A DNA stretch of 64,000 nt. Source: Shewanella sp. CG12_big_fil_rev_8_21_14_0_65_47_15 (GTDB lineage Bacteria; Pseudomonadota; Gammaproteobacteria; Enterobacterales; Shewanellaceae). The position numbers were made by a program, and so were the translations under genes. Positions 25,510-35,314 of the stretch are shown here, in pieces. The notes under the pieces were generated by a model, which was given only the letters and a program-made list of their open reading frames with translations, searched no databases and had not been told where the DNA came from. Numbering within the stretch: position 1 is the stretch's first letter; every line of letters starts with the position of its first letter. The DNA lies in the NCBI RefSeq assembly GCF_002783505.1, contig NZ_PFGL01000033.1, forward strand, positions 37,603 through 101,602, given 5' to 3'.

Positions 25510-26199
25510 TTAACGCTTTGCCAAGGCTAAATAACTACTCAACTGCCCAAGGGCCGACTGCTGAGATCCCATAGACGAGGCCACTTGCATGGTGGATTTA
25601 AGTCCCTGCCACTGCTGCTTTTGCGTGTCAGTCATGGGAGGATTTGAGTTGATATAATCCGTTAATTGCCCAAACACTTTGGCCGCTTTTTGGGCTAAAA
25701 GAGGGGACTGAGCATCACCCATATTCGTTAGTACATGCTTAGCATCGACTAAGGTGTTGATCAATGGGTTGTTAGGAGACGTTTCACTCAGTGACTTAAG
25801 CTCATCATCTATGAAGTTTTGCAGAGATTGAGTGCTCGTCTTATCTGTAGTAAGTGGGTTAATCCCATTTTGCGATAAACGTTCGACCTGCCTCTCCGAG
25901 AGGATACCATCCTTCTGTAAACGAGAGACTAACGCAGGAATATCCGCGACACTGAATTGACCGTTGGCAAAAAAATCCTTCGACATCGCTTGGATTTTTT
26001 GTGCCCGCTGCGCCCGTGATGACAGTGCAATCGCATCGGTCCCAGTAGATTCCGTCTGAGTCGAGCCTTTCTGGGATGACGTCTTCTCGGTGCTAGGATC
26101 CGCCTTGGCCATGCTCGCTTTTTGGCTATTGAGGCCGTAGGCATCGGCAATGCTGCTGTTGCTGCGATTAAGATTTGAGGTATTTAAAATAGAACTCAT
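25510..26199 (-). CDS. Hypothetical protein with FlgM-like LSSRA element
   Basis: 229 residues, rich in Ser, Gln and Asn, with no signal peptide or membrane span. Residues 1-65 look disordered (Ser/Thr/Lys repeats). A short TDAIALSSRAQRAQKI motif resembles a small amphipathic element seen in some FlgM- or FlxA-like small proteins. The rest is helical. I do not recognise the family. The gene stands alone downstream of nrdD's regulatory region, in the same orientation as the patatin gene further upstream. The function is unknown. Confidence 0.65.
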   Translation of the reverse strand: MSSILNTSNLNRSNSSIADAYGLNSQKASMAKADPSTEKTSSQKGSTQTESTGTDAIALSSRAQRAQKIQAMSKDFFANGQFSVADIPALVSRLQKDGILSERQVERLSQNGINPLTTDKTSTQSLQNFIDDELKSLSETSPNNPLINTLVDAKHVLTNMGDAQSPLLAQKAAKVFGQLTDYINSNPPMTDTQKQQWQGLKSTMQVASSMGSQQSALGQLSSYLALAKR

Positions 26200-26313
26200 G
26201 TCAAATATTCGGCGTCTAAAACTGCGTGACGTTTTAAAGCAAAAAATAAGCCAATTATTTGAAAACTCAAATCCTTGAGTTCAAGCAACACAGTTCCAGC
26301 CCATCCACATACA

Positions 26314-27258
26314 TCAGTCCTTCCATATCGCAGCCTCAATCAAATGAGCCACTTTCGCAACGGCGGCTTCACCTGCAGCAATCGCCTCATCGGCACGGTG
26401 AAACTCCATAGTGCCAATATTAGCCACCTCAGGCACAATACAAATATCCGGTGGATCGCCCATTAAACGGGCCCGTTTATGCCTTTGCTCTAAAATGCCC
26501 ATGGACTGGGACATCACGGCGATCATGCCTGGATTGGATTTAGTCCCTAGGGAAAATTTATCGGTCAAACTGCTGACATATTCACGGCCACGGGCAAATA
26601 AATCCATAAAACCCGTTTCTTGTCTAGGGGATAAATCAGATTCTTCAGTTACCTTTTGGCTGATCATATTGACAGGCAATACTTGCAATCGCCCCGAATG
26701 ATATCCGTTTAAATCGACAGCAATAACGATATCCACTCCCATAGCACGGCTAACAGACACAGGAACAGGATTCACTACTGCGCCATCAACTAACCAGCGA
26801 TCTCCCTGACGCACTGGCGCTAAAATTCCCGGCATAGAACAAGACGCCCTGACAGCTTGACGCAAATCACCGTGGCGGAACCAAATCTCTTGGCCAGAAT
26901 ACAAATCCGTAGCGACCGCCGCAAAAGGTCGATTAAGTTGTTCGATCATCACGTCTCCGATGCGAGACTGCAGCACATCAAACACTTTCTCGCCGCCAAT
27001 CAATCCCCCCTTACGCCAACGAATGTCCATTAAACCAAGAACATCCCAGCTAGAAAAACTACGTACCCACTCTTCAAGTTCAGGCAAATGATCGTGGGCA
27101 TAGGCCGCCCCGACTAGAGCACCAACGGAACAACCCGCCACTTTATCGGGCTTAATGCCCATCGCAGCCAACCCATTTAACACCCCTATATGTGCCCAAC
27201 CCTTTGCAGCGCCACTGCCTAAGGCGATACCAATCGTTGGTGCAGCTCCCTTGACCAT
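26314..27258 (-). CDS. Patatin-like phospholipase (RssA-type)
   Basis: 314 residues from the ATG at 27258, which has a strong ribosome binding site (AAGGGGGAAC) eight bases upstream. An upstream in-frame start exists but adds an atypical N-terminus. A GSGAAKGWAHIGVL oxyanion segment is followed by the nucleophile motif GCSVG (Ser44) and the DGA motif with Asp158, giving the Ser-Asp dyad of patatin lipases. Cytoplasmic single-domain patatins of this type include E. coli RssA. The substrate is unknown. Confidence 0.9.
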   Translation of the reverse strand: MVKGAAPTIGIALGSGAAKGWAHIGVLNGLAAMGIKPDKVAGCSVGALVGAAYAHDHLPELEEWVRSFSSWDVLGLMDIRWRKGGLIGGEKVFDVLQSRIGDVMIEQLNRPFAAVATDLYSGQEIWFRHGDLRQAVRASCSMPGILAPVRQGDRWLVDGAVVNPVPVSVSRAMGVDIVIAVDLNGYHSGRLQVLPVNMISQKVTEESDLSPRQETGFMDLFARGREYVSSLTDKFSLGTKSNPGMIAVMSQSMGILEQRHKRARLMGDPPDICIVPEVANIGTMEFHRADEAIAAGEAAVAKVAHLIEAAIWKD

Positions 27259-27506
27259 AAAATGTTCCCCCTTAATAGACTCGGTCACAGAATAACCTAA
27301 AATCTCAACATTTCGACTATAGAGAGTGAAATAGATGGAATTAAGTGGTTGTAACATCAATGTAAATAAATACTGAAACCTAACATTATCTGTCCTATTT
27401 TTGACAGCAACTTGGCACTAATGCCGAGATAATTACCGATGTGGATAGCTGAGAACAGCCGTTTAAGGCTATAATCTGCCCTTACTAAGATTTAGGGGAT
27501 ATACCT

Positions 27507-28856
27507 TTGCAATTTACCGATTTTTCTCTGGACCAGCGTCTGTTACAAAGCTTAAAGCATATGGGGATCACTGCCCCCACCGCCATCCAGGAACAAGCAC
27601 TGCCTATCGCATTGGCAGGTAAAGATTTAATGGCGTCATCAAAAACAGGCTCGGGTAAAACCCTCGCGTTTTTGTTGCCAGCATTGCAAAGAGTCATATC
27701 TACCCGTGCACTGACCAAACGCGATCCTAGAGTATTGATTTTATTACCAACCCGCGAGCTAGCCCACCAGGTTTATAGCCAACTTCGTTTGCTCGTTGCC
27801 AATACTCAATACAAAGCCATTAGCGTTCTGGGGGGGGAAAACTTTAACGATCAAGCTAAAGCGCTCGCCAAAGAACCACACTTTATCGTGGCAACACCGG
27901 GCCGGATTGCAGATCATTTAGAACAAAAGCATTTATTCCTCAATGGACTAGAACTGCTCATCCTCGATGAAGCCGACCGTATGCTGGATTTAGGTTTTGC
28001 CCCGCAACTGAAAGCCATCAACGAAGCTGCGGATCATAAACGCCGTCAAACCTTAATGTTCTCGGCAACGTTAGATCACAGTGAAATCAATGATATCGCT
28101 GCAACTTTGTTGAAAAATCCTGCCCATATAGCCATAGGCGCCGCCCATAGTGAGCATAACGATATTCATCAGCGTATTTTCCTCTGTGATCACTTAGATC
28201 ATAAAGAAGCCCTATTAACGCGTTTGCTGCAAGATGAGCAGCATAAACAAGTCATTATCTTTACTGCGACGCGTCCTGATACCGAGCGATTAGCGGCAAA
28301 GCTCTCGGCTCAAGGGTTTGCAACGGCTGCGCTCAGTGGCGAGTTAAAGCAAACAGCCCGCAATCAGATCATGGATCAATTTGCCCGTGGGCTGCAGCAA
28401 GTTTTAGTCACTACCGATGTGGCATCCCGAGGATTGGACTTGCTTAACGTGTCATTAGTCATTAACTTCGACATGCCAAAGTTTGCTGAAGAATACGTTC
28501 ATCGTATTGGTCGCACCGGTCGTGCTGGAGCCAAAGGCGATGCGATATCACTCGTAGGGCCAAAGGATTGGGATAACTTCAAGAAAGTCCAAGTTTTTCT
28601 CAGAAAAACATTTGAAATCAGTGTTATTCCTGGATTAGAAGCAAAATTTAGCGGCCTTAAAGATAAGTCCAAACAGGCACCCGCGAAGCGAATCGCTAAA
28701 GCAACCCCAGCAAAAGGCAACGTCAAGGTTAAAGCGGCTAAAGCCGCACCATCACGTGATAAACGCTTTATTACTGGCGTCGATGTAGGCGATGCGCCAA
28801 TGCGTAGAAAGCCCGCGGCCCCCTTGCTACAAGACAATGATACTGAAGAAGTTTAA
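27507..28856 (+). CDS. DEAD-box ATP-dependent RNA helicase
   Basis: 449 residues, probably starting at TTG 27507, which has a TTAGGGGAT ribosome binding site eight bases upstream. The helicase motifs are all present: Q-motif AIQEQALPIAL, Walker A SKTGSGKT, DEAD in LDEADRMLDLGF, SAT, and motif VI HRIGRTGRAG. A lysine/alanine-rich C-terminal tail (from about 385) likely binds RNA. It resembles the SrmB/RhlE group that assists ribosome assembly or RNA remodelling; I would not choose between them by eye. It is divergent from the patatin gene. Confidence 0.93.
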   Translation: MQFTDFSLDQRLLQSLKHMGITAPTAIQEQALPIALAGKDLMASSKTGSGKTLAFLLPALQRVISTRALTKRDPRVLILLPTRELAHQVYSQLRLLVANTQYKAISVLGGENFNDQAKALAKEPHFIVATPGRIADHLEQKHLFLNGLELLILDEADRMLDLGFAPQLKAINEAADHKRRQTLMFSATLDHSEINDIAATLLKNPAHIAIGAAHSEHNDIHQRIFLCDHLDHKEALLTRLLQDEQHKQVIIFTATRPDTERLAAKLSAQGFATAALSGELKQTARNQIMDQFARGLQQVLVTTDVASRGLDLLNVSLVINFDMPKFAEEYVHRIGRTGRAGAKGDAISLVGPKDWDNFKKVQVFLRKTFEISVIPGLEAKFSGLKDKSKQAPAKRIAKATPAKGNVKVKAAKAAPSRDKRFITGVDVGDAPMRRKPAAPLLQDNDTEEV

Positions 28857-28995
28857 TTTTTAAATTGGCGTTGATGGTAACTGAGTACTAAGGCTTATTA
28901 CCATCAACTTGAAACTGGCTGGGATCCATGTCGTAAGCTCTCTGAGCCGCATTCCAGCTACAATAGCGCAGTTATTGATATTTTGAAGGTGTAAC

Positions 28996-29433
28996 ATGAG
29001 AGTTTGTGGTGTTGAGTTAAAAGGTGGCGAAGCCATTATCAGTTTATTAAGTTATGAGGGCGAAACCTTCAATGTGCCTGAGTGCCGTAAGGTGTCCTTC
29101 AGTGTTTCGCAATCGGCAACCGCAGAGGCGATCCGTGACTTTCATTTTGCTTTCCATAAGTTAATGCAAGACTACAAAGTCGATGAGATAGTGATTATTG
29201 AGCGTGAACAGAAAGGTAAGTTAGCAGGTTCTGCGACGAGTTTTAAATTAGAAGCCGCCATTCAGTTAGGTGACCTACCTGTGACTTTGCTATCACCAGT
29301 GACGATCAAAGAACAAAATAAACGCAACCCGCCCCAAGTCGATTTTGACAGCTTAGATCTTAAGCGTGTGCAACAGGGTGCCTTTGAGGCGGCTTTCGCA
29401 CAGCAAAATCGTCGTATTTTTGGTAAAGCCTAA
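28996..29433 (+). CDS. DUF3010 family protein
   Basis: 145 residues. The N-terminus MRVCGVELKGGEAI and the later segments EIVIIEREQKGKLAGS and VTLLSPVTIKEQNKRNPP match the DUF3010 family, which is found in Shewanella, Vibrio and relatives. The fold may resemble a nuclease or RuvC-like domain, but this is a guess. It is followed within 50 bases by the YgjP-like gene and a tight hairpin, so the two may be co-transcribed. Confidence 0.85.
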   Translation: MRVCGVELKGGEAIISLLSYEGETFNVPECRKVSFSVSQSATAEAIRDFHFAFHKLMQDYKVDEIVIIEREQKGKLAGSATSFKLEAAIQLGDLPVTLLSPVTIKEQNKRNPPQVDFDSLDLKRVQQGAFEAAFAQQNRRIFGKA

Positions 29434-29444
29434 TACCCAGACTA

Positions 29445-29470
29445 TTGGCTCCGAAGCGATTCGGAGCCAA
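29445..29470 (+). promoter_or_regulatory. Perfect 11-bp hairpin with GCGA loop at the start of the YgjP-like gene
   Basis: TTGGCTCCGAA (29445-29455) and TTCGGAGCCAA (29460-29470) pair perfectly around a GCGA tetraloop. The right arm holds GGAG, the only ribosome binding site-like sequence before the ATG at 29477. The hairpin sits between the DUF3010 stop and the YgjP start. No T-tract follows, so it could mask translation rather than stop transcription. Confidence 0.5.
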
Positions 29471-29476
29471 ATTCCT

Positions 29477-29986
29477 ATGCCATTATTAAAATATTTAAGC
29501 GGCTATAGCCCCGATATCCAGCAACAGGTACGACAGCATCTAGATGCAGGAACCTTGCCCGCACTCCTCCTACGCCGTCATCCTGAAATCCATGATATTC
29601 GCAGTGATAAAGCACTTTATGACTATACCCAAGGGATAAAAAACCGCTTCTTGCGTCAATCCTCACCTTTGTCAAAAGTGATCTTCGACGACAAAATTAG
29701 CATTAGTCATCATGCACTTGGCTTACATTCCTATGTATCACGGGTACAAGGGAACAAAATTAAAGCTAAGAATGAAATTCGTATATCTTCCAGATTAAAA
29801 CGCGTCCCCGAGCCTTTACTTCGAATGGTCGTAGTACATGAATTAGCCCATCTTAAAGAAAAAGATCATAATAAGGCTTTCTATAATCTGTGTACTTATA
29901 TGGAGCCAGATTACCATCAGTTCGAATTTGATTTGCGCTTATTACTCACCTGCATAGATACAAATACATCACCTTACACAACCTAA
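29477..29986 (+). CDS. YgjP-like zinc metallopeptidase domain protein
   Basis: 169 residues from the ATG at 29477. A HELAH motif at residues 121-125 with a further histidine at 131 (HELAHLKEKDH) is the metal-binding site of the YgjP/SprT-like metallopeptidase families. It lacks a signal peptide, so it is probably cytoplasmic. It follows the DUF3010 gene after a 43-base gap. The substrate is unknown. A perfect hairpin overlaps its ribosome binding site region. Confidence 0.85.
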   Translation: MPLLKYLSGYSPDIQQQVRQHLDAGTLPALLLRRHPEIHDIRSDKALYDYTQGIKNRFLRQSSPLSKVIFDDKISISHHALGLHSYVSRVQGNKIKAKNEIRISSRLKRVPEPLLRMVVVHELAHLKEKDHNKAFYNLCTYMEPDYHQFEFDLRLLLTCIDTNTSPYTT

Positions 29987-30088
29987 TCATAGTTTTTTCC
30001 TCTGCATCTCATTTTTATACCATCCGATATTGACTGATAATAATTTTCATTTAGAATAAATTCGTGTTATCAGCCATTGTCAGGTCGT

Positions 30089-30559
30089 ATGAAAAAGCCG
30101 AATATTGATAAAAAGCTTGAAAAGTGGTGTAAAAAACAAGCAAAAAAACTGCAAAAGCAACAGGCTAAATCGACTGAAATATCGACTTCGATGAAATTCA
30201 TGTCACCCGTGTCTAACGCCACGGCGAATTTAAATCCAAATACTCGATTGCAAAGTAAAAAAGCTCAACGTAAATATTTAAGTCAACTATTATCCGACCA
30301 CCTCACTAAACAGCACATTAAGCATCTCGACAAGCCTGCACTTAAAAAGCAATTAAAACTCGCTAAAGCCCAGTTTATTGCCGCTAATGATGCAAGTTTC
30401 CTGTCATCGGCCGTCATTAAACGTTTATCCCCCTCACCGACGGGCCGCAGTTTTGCACTGCGTCCCTATAAAAAATCCCCCTGTAGTGGCTGTCCAGCTT
30501 TAAAAGGACGACTATGCAAATGTGCCTTAAAGGCAATGCAAAAGCGCCAAGCGAGTTAA
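30089..30559 (+). CDS. Basic hypothetical protein with C-terminal Cys cluster
   Basis: 156 residues from the ATG at 30089 (a TTG at 30077 would add four residues). It is very lysine-rich, especially near residues 1-30 (KKPNIDKKLEKWCKKQAKK) and 65-120. The last 25 residues hold four cysteines in the pattern C-x2-C-x6-C-x-C (SPCSGCPALKGRLCKCA), a likely zinc or iron-sulphur site. I do not recognise a family. A nucleic-acid-binding protein is a reasonable guess from the charge. A strong bidirectional terminator separates it from the M23 gene. Confidence 0.65.
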   Translation: MKKPNIDKKLEKWCKKQAKKLQKQQAKSTEISTSMKFMSPVSNATANLNPNTRLQSKKAQRKYLSQLLSDHLTKQHIKHLDKPALKKQLKLAKAQFIAANDASFLSSAVIKRLSPSPTGRSFALRPYKKSPCSGCPALKGRLCKCALKAMQKRQAS

Positions 30560-30612
30560 AACAGCGTATCGCATAACTGCCTTTAGTTTTAACAAAAAAT
30601 AAACAAAGCAAT

Positions 30613-30652
30613 AAAAAATGCCGATGAAAATAAATTTCATCGGCATTTTTTA
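30613..30652. terminator. Bidirectional terminator
   Basis: AAAAAATGCCGATGAAA and its reverse complement surround a short AT-rich loop, with T-runs on both strands. It ends the Cys-cluster gene (plus) and the M23 peptidase (minus). Confidence 0.9.
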
Positions 30653-30696
30653 ATTCATCTAATCGGTTTTGAAAAATCGCCGATTGAGTAAATTAA

Positions 30697-32001
30697 TTAA
30701 CCCAAATTCATTAAAGCTTGGCGACTTTTAACCGTATTAGCAAAGCTATTCAATTCTTGATTTGCTAATTGACTCGACATCGGAATATCGGCCTTCATCG
30801 GATCGACAGGCTTGCCATTAACATGGAATTCATAATGTAGATGGGGACCCGTCGAACGCCCAGTATTACCTGATAAAGCAATGACTTGACCGCGAGTTAC
30901 CCGTTGTCCTTTACGCACCAAAGCCTTAGAAAGGTGCAGGTATCGGGTGCGATACTTACCACCGTGTTCTATGACTATATATTTACCCGCAAACTGATGG
31001 TCTGTGACTAAACTCACGACACCATCACCTGGCGCAATGACCTTAGTGCCAATAGGCACCGAAAAGTCAGCACCATTATGGGGAGAAATACGGCCAGTAA
31101 TCGGATGCTTGCGATGGGAGTTAAAACGAGAGCTCATTCGTGGCTGTTTAGTCAATGGAATACGCTGGAATGCACGCACTAAACTTCGGCCTTTGGCATC
31201 ATAATAACTACCATCGGTATGTTGGAATGCGCTAATTTCAGAACGACCCGTTTTAATACTCACGCCTAATATTTGGCTGCTACCCGTCGCTTCACCTTCA
31301 ACATATTGATCATTTACCAAAACAGAGAATTTGTCTCCTGCATGTAGATCCCGTGCAAAATTCACTTTCTCTTTGAGTAAATCTTCAATACGCTGAATAT
31401 CGGCGGCTGCTAATCCCATTTTTTGAGCAGAAACGTAAAATGAACCTTTAATATCTCCAGTCACAATACGATTTTGCCAAACACCTTCCACATTCACTTC
31501 TTCAACGTTAAAGCTGCCGTCTTCATAACGAGTAAATACCACTTGGCGTGCTGCGTTGAAGTAAAGTTCTAATTTTTGCAGTTGGCCTTCATTATCCAGC
31601 CAAAACTGCATACGGTTACCGGGTAATAAGGTATCGAGGGCGAGTACGTTTAAGTCTGCCTCCAATACTTTATACATAGTCTGCTGATCGACGCCCGCCT
31701 TAGAAAATAAACTACTTAAAGTATCACCTGAAGCAATAATACGCTCGAAATCAGGGCTGTTGTCTATTATGGGATCTTGCTCAAGGGGTGCTGATACCGG
31801 AGGTAAAATATTGTCAAGATCGAGGGTAACGGGAATTCGCTGTGCGGTCGGCACAACGTGATTAGCATTGGGCATTAGCATGGCTGCGCCAATCAACAAA
31901 CCACCCACTAAAAGAATATTCTTGTGGGTGGGCGATAAATTCTGCAAACGGGTTTGCGAAAAATAGTTAAATGTGGGTTTGCCTGTCTGCAACGCTTTCA
32001 C
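30697..32001 (-). CDS. M23 peptidoglycan DD-metalloendopeptidase, MepM-like
   Basis: 434 residues. A transmembrane segment (about 28-46) places it in the inner membrane. An OapA/LysM-like region follows (about 80-130), then a LytM M23 domain with metal ligands in HNGADF (about 310) and HLHYEF (His387, His389). Zinc peptidases of this group cut peptide cross-links in peptidoglycan to allow cell growth. MepM of E. coli has the same architecture. It stands alone between terminators. Confidence 0.9.
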   Translation of the reverse strand: MKALQTGKPTFNYFSQTRLQNLSPTHKNILLVGGLLIGAAMLMPNANHVVPTAQRIPVTLDLDNILPPVSAPLEQDPIIDNSPDFERIIASGDTLSSLFSKAGVDQQTMYKVLEADLNVLALDTLLPGNRMQFWLDNEGQLQKLELYFNAARQVVFTRYEDGSFNVEEVNVEGVWQNRIVTGDIKGSFYVSAQKMGLAAADIQRIEDLLKEKVNFARDLHAGDKFSVLVNDQYVEGEATGSSQILGVSIKTGRSEISAFQHTDGSYYDAKGRSLVRAFQRIPLTKQPRMSSRFNSHRKHPITGRISPHNGADFSVPIGTKVIAPGDGVVSLVTDHQFAGKYIVIEHGGKYRTRYLHLSKALVRKGQRVTRGQVIALSGNTGRSTGPHLHYEFHVNGKPVDPMKADIPMSSQLANQELNSFANTVKSRQALMNLG

Positions 32002-32257
32002 CTTTTGTTATCGTTATGGCGTTATATTTTTGAATCAGTCCCTTTGGGGGAAGCCCTAATTTTGTCAACTTATCTCAAAAAATCGATTATGACAAACGCT
32101 ATTTCACAGTTTTGCGGCACTATTTACTAAAAATATGCGCCAGTTTGCATTTTAAACCTGTTACATGATCTATATCTCTATATATAAATACTGAAACGAA
32201 CTTAAATTTATCTTTTAAAACATATTGTTATGAAATTATTTTCACAATAAACCCTGA

Positions 32258-35200
32258 CTAAGGCAAAACGATTGCAATTTCACTCCCATGGGAGGTTTTT
32301 AGGATATCAATACGGGTATTTATCTGCTCTTTCATCTCAGAAACGTGGGAGATCAGCCCTATCATGCGGCCAGAGGATTGCAGATCCATCAAGGTCCGAA
32401 TGGCAAGTTCTAATGAGTCCTGATCAAGGCTGCCAAAACCTTCATCGATAAACAGGGTATCGAGCTTAATTCCTCCCGCATAGGCTTGCACTACATCGGA
32501 TAACCCTAGCGCCATAGATAATGCCGCCATAAAGCTTTCGCCGCCGCTTAGGGTCGCCACCGGACGCACTTTTGAGGTGTAGGCATCTTCCACTTCTAAC
32601 TCGAGCCCAGACGCTTTGTTGCCCTTTGCCCTATCTTCCTTGCGGAGCAAACGATAACGCCCTTTACTCATCAGATGTAACCTATGGCTCGCTTCGAGCA
32701 ACACATCGTCTAGCAGTACGCTCAATACAAAACGTTGCAGACTGATTTTATTGCCGGTTTTTCCATTAGCCACATCGGCAAGTGTGCCGATAACCGCATA
32801 TTCATCCTCTAAGGCCTTAGCCTTCGTATCTGCGATACTCAATTGGGTTTGGGTTTGCGTCAGTAATACTGTGCGAGTGTGAAGTAGCTGCCATGCCTGC
32901 TCTGCCACTTGCAATGCTTGCTGCGCAGACTCAAGCTCGGCAGCAAGCTTAATGCTATCGGGCGGCACTTTATCTTTAAGCTTAAGAGCTAACTGTTCGC
33001 ACTGGGCCTTAGTCAACGCACTCTGTTGCTGATAAGTTTCAATCTCGTTTGCCAATGCATGCAGTTGCGTTTCATCTAGCATGGCCTCAAATAGGGCCTG
33101 TTGATCGACAAAACCAGCATCGACAAGTTGCTGATTGAGTTGCTGCTGGGCGCGGGTTTGTTGGGCTAATGCCACCTCTGCGGCATTTTCGGCCCCATTA
33201 AGCGCCGCTTTTGCCGCAACAAAGGTTTGCCCGGCCTGTTGCTGATGCTCTCTCACGCTCGCAATCTGTTGTTTTATTTGGCTAAGAGTTTGCTGGTTTT
33301 GCACTATTGCAGCGGTTAATGCTTCAAGTGTTGCAAGCGCAGATGGCACGCTTTGCTGCATTTGCGCTAACTGCCCCTGCAATAAATCCACTTTAGATTG
33401 CAGTACATTGTATTGTGTTTGTCCTTGCTCCAGTGTTTGTTGCAACTGGGTTTCCTGCGCGTGCAACAAGACAATTTCTTGCTGTAGCTGCTGCAAATCT
33501 TGATGAGCTTGCTCGGCTTGTCTGAGTGCGAAAGTGTATTGCGACAAGCTATGCGCATGTTCATCTAGTGACATATCAACCGCGGTGCCCAAGTGGGCCG
33601 CGAGATCCTGCGCTTGCTGCTGCAAGGTTTCTAACTGAGTCTGTAATCCGCGATATTCCGCTCTGGCTTTGCTCAGGACTTCTTGGGCCGTCGTTTCAGC
33701 GTCTTGGGCCAATTGCAGCGCTTCATCACTTGGGAGCGGTTCTTGGCTCTGTGCTGGCTGTGGATGGGTTTGGCTGCCACAGACAGGACAAGGTTCATCT
33801 TGCTGTAATTGCCGCGCTAAAATGGCTGCCTGTCCTTGGTGCCAAGTCATTAATAGGGCTTTATGCGCAACCTGCGCTTGCTGATGCTGGGCATTGAGTT
33901 GTTGCCCCTGCACTTTCGCCTCGGCAAGTTTTGCCTGTGTCGACGATACTCTTGCCGCCACTTGATGCCATTGCTGATAAGTCAGCAATAACTGTTGTTG
34001 CTGCTGGTGCGCCTGTTGCAATGAGAGGCGAGTGTCGCTGTGGGCTTGCAATGGTGGTAAAGCCGATTCCAGTTCACGCCGTTTTTGAATGACTGCGGTT
34101 AACTCATTTTTACTGTTCTGAAGCTGTGCTTTAGCCCTAACTAACTGCGCTTGCTCTTGCTCTAGGGTTTTATTGAGTCTATCCAGTTCCCTAAGTTGTG
34201 GCCCCAGCGCATTCAATTGCTGTTTGGTTTGTTCCTGTTCCAGTAGCGACGCTTCCAACACAGGCAAATCTTGCGCTTTGAACTCGACATCATCAAAGGC
34301 TTGCTTGGCCTGAGTCAGTGCCGTTTGCGCATGACTAAAGGCGAGACTAGCGGCTTTTGCTTCTTGTTCACGGGCTAAAAACACCTCAACCATAGGCGCT
34401 AAGCGCTGCGCTTGTTTGGCTAAGTTCAGCTTTTGGGTTTGCGCGACTATGCTTTCTTGCTGCGCCTCAAGTGCTGCAGCGGTTTGAGTTAAGGTATCAA
34501 ACTGCACAAATTCAGCCAGTAGATGCTGGGCGGCATCGCTGGCTTTAATCACTAATTGTTGCTGCTGTAATGCCTGTTCCTTGGCACTCTTAGCGAGCGC
34601 CAGTTCAGGCGTGAGCTTGGCTAATTCACTGCTAAGCTCGTCATCGGATGCTAGGCCCGCACTCTGCAAAATGCCATCGCGGCGACTGCGTTGGTCTTTC
34701 ACTAGGGCGCTGATGTCGGCAGCCTTATTTTTTAGGGTATCTTCAATCCGGCGGTAAATATGCGTTTGAAATAACTGACTAAATATCAGTTCACGTGCCT
34801 TAGAATCCGCCATTAACAATTCACGAAACTTGCCCTGGGGTAACACCATCACCTGCCGAAATTGTTCCACATCGAGCCCAGTTAGGGCTTCAATCTCAGC
34901 GGTGGCCTCGGACACTTTACTGGCGACTAATAAGCTTTCATTGCCATCGGCGTCAATTTTATAGAGCTGCGCTTCGCTCTTTTGCACCGTCGAGCCATCA
35001 CCGCTTTTTTTGACTCTGTCCTGCTCCGGCACTCGGCGGATGCGATAGCTATCACTGCCCAGTTGAAAACTGAAAGTGACTTCTGTAAGCAAGCTATTGT
35101 CCGCCATATCGCAGCGCATTTGGCTGCCTTCACGCTCGTTACCCGTGGTTTTACCATAGAGCGCAAAGCAAATGCCGTCGAGCAAGGTTGTTTTACCCGC

Positions 35201-35314
35201 GCCCGTTGGGCCATTGATCAGAAATAACGGATTATTACCTAATGCAGTGAAATCAATCGTCTGAGTCGTAGCAAAGGGACCAAAGGCAGACATGGAAAGA
35301 TGTAGCGGTCTCAT
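32258..35314 (-). CDS. sbcC: SbcC, exonuclease subunit ATPase
   Basis: 1018 residues. The Walker A motif GPTGAGKT is at residues 35-42, the zinc-hook motif CPVC lies near residue 508 between two long coiled coils rich in Gln and Ala, and the ABC signature LSGGESFMAALSMALGL and Walker B TLFIDEGFGSLD are near the C-terminus. With SbcD it forms the nuclease that removes hairpins and processes double-strand breaks. Its start overlaps the sbcD stop by four bases. Confidence 0.96.
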   Translation of the reverse strand: MRPLHLSMSAFGPFATTQTIDFTALGNNPLFLINGPTGAGKTTLLDGICFALYGKTTGNEREGSQMRCDMADNSLLTEVTFSFQLGSDSYRIRRVPEQDRVKKSGDGSTVQKSEAQLYKIDADGNESLLVASKVSEATAEIEALTGLDVEQFRQVMVLPQGKFRELLMADSKARELIFSQLFQTHIYRRIEDTLKNKAADISALVKDQRSRRDGILQSAGLASDDELSSELAKLTPELALAKSAKEQALQQQQLVIKASDAAQHLLAEFVQFDTLTQTAAALEAQQESIVAQTQKLNLAKQAQRLAPMVEVFLAREQEAKAASLAFSHAQTALTQAKQAFDDVEFKAQDLPVLEASLLEQEQTKQQLNALGPQLRELDRLNKTLEQEQAQLVRAKAQLQNSKNELTAVIQKRRELESALPPLQAHSDTRLSLQQAHQQQQQLLLTYQQWHQVAARVSSTQAKLAEAKVQGQQLNAQHQQAQVAHKALLMTWHQGQAAILARQLQQDEPCPVCGSQTHPQPAQSQEPLPSDEALQLAQDAETTAQEVLSKARAEYRGLQTQLETLQQQAQDLAAHLGTAVDMSLDEHAHSLSQYTFALRQAEQAHQDLQQLQQEIVLLHAQETQLQQTLEQGQTQYNVLQSKVDLLQGQLAQMQQSVPSALATLEALTAAIVQNQQTLSQIKQQIASVREHQQQAGQTFVAAKAALNGAENAAEVALAQQTRAQQQLNQQLVDAGFVDQQALFEAMLDETQLHALANEIETYQQQSALTKAQCEQLALKLKDKVPPDSIKLAAELESAQQALQVAEQAWQLLHTRTVLLTQTQTQLSIADTKAKALEDEYAVIGTLADVANGKTGNKISLQRFVLSVLLDDVLLEASHRLHLMSKGRYRLLRKEDRAKGNKASGLELEVEDAYTSKVRPVATLSGGESFMAALSMALGLSDVVQAYAGGIKLDTLFIDEGFGSLDQDSLELAIRTLMDLQSSGRMIGLISHVSEMKEQINTRIDILKTSHGSEIAIVLP

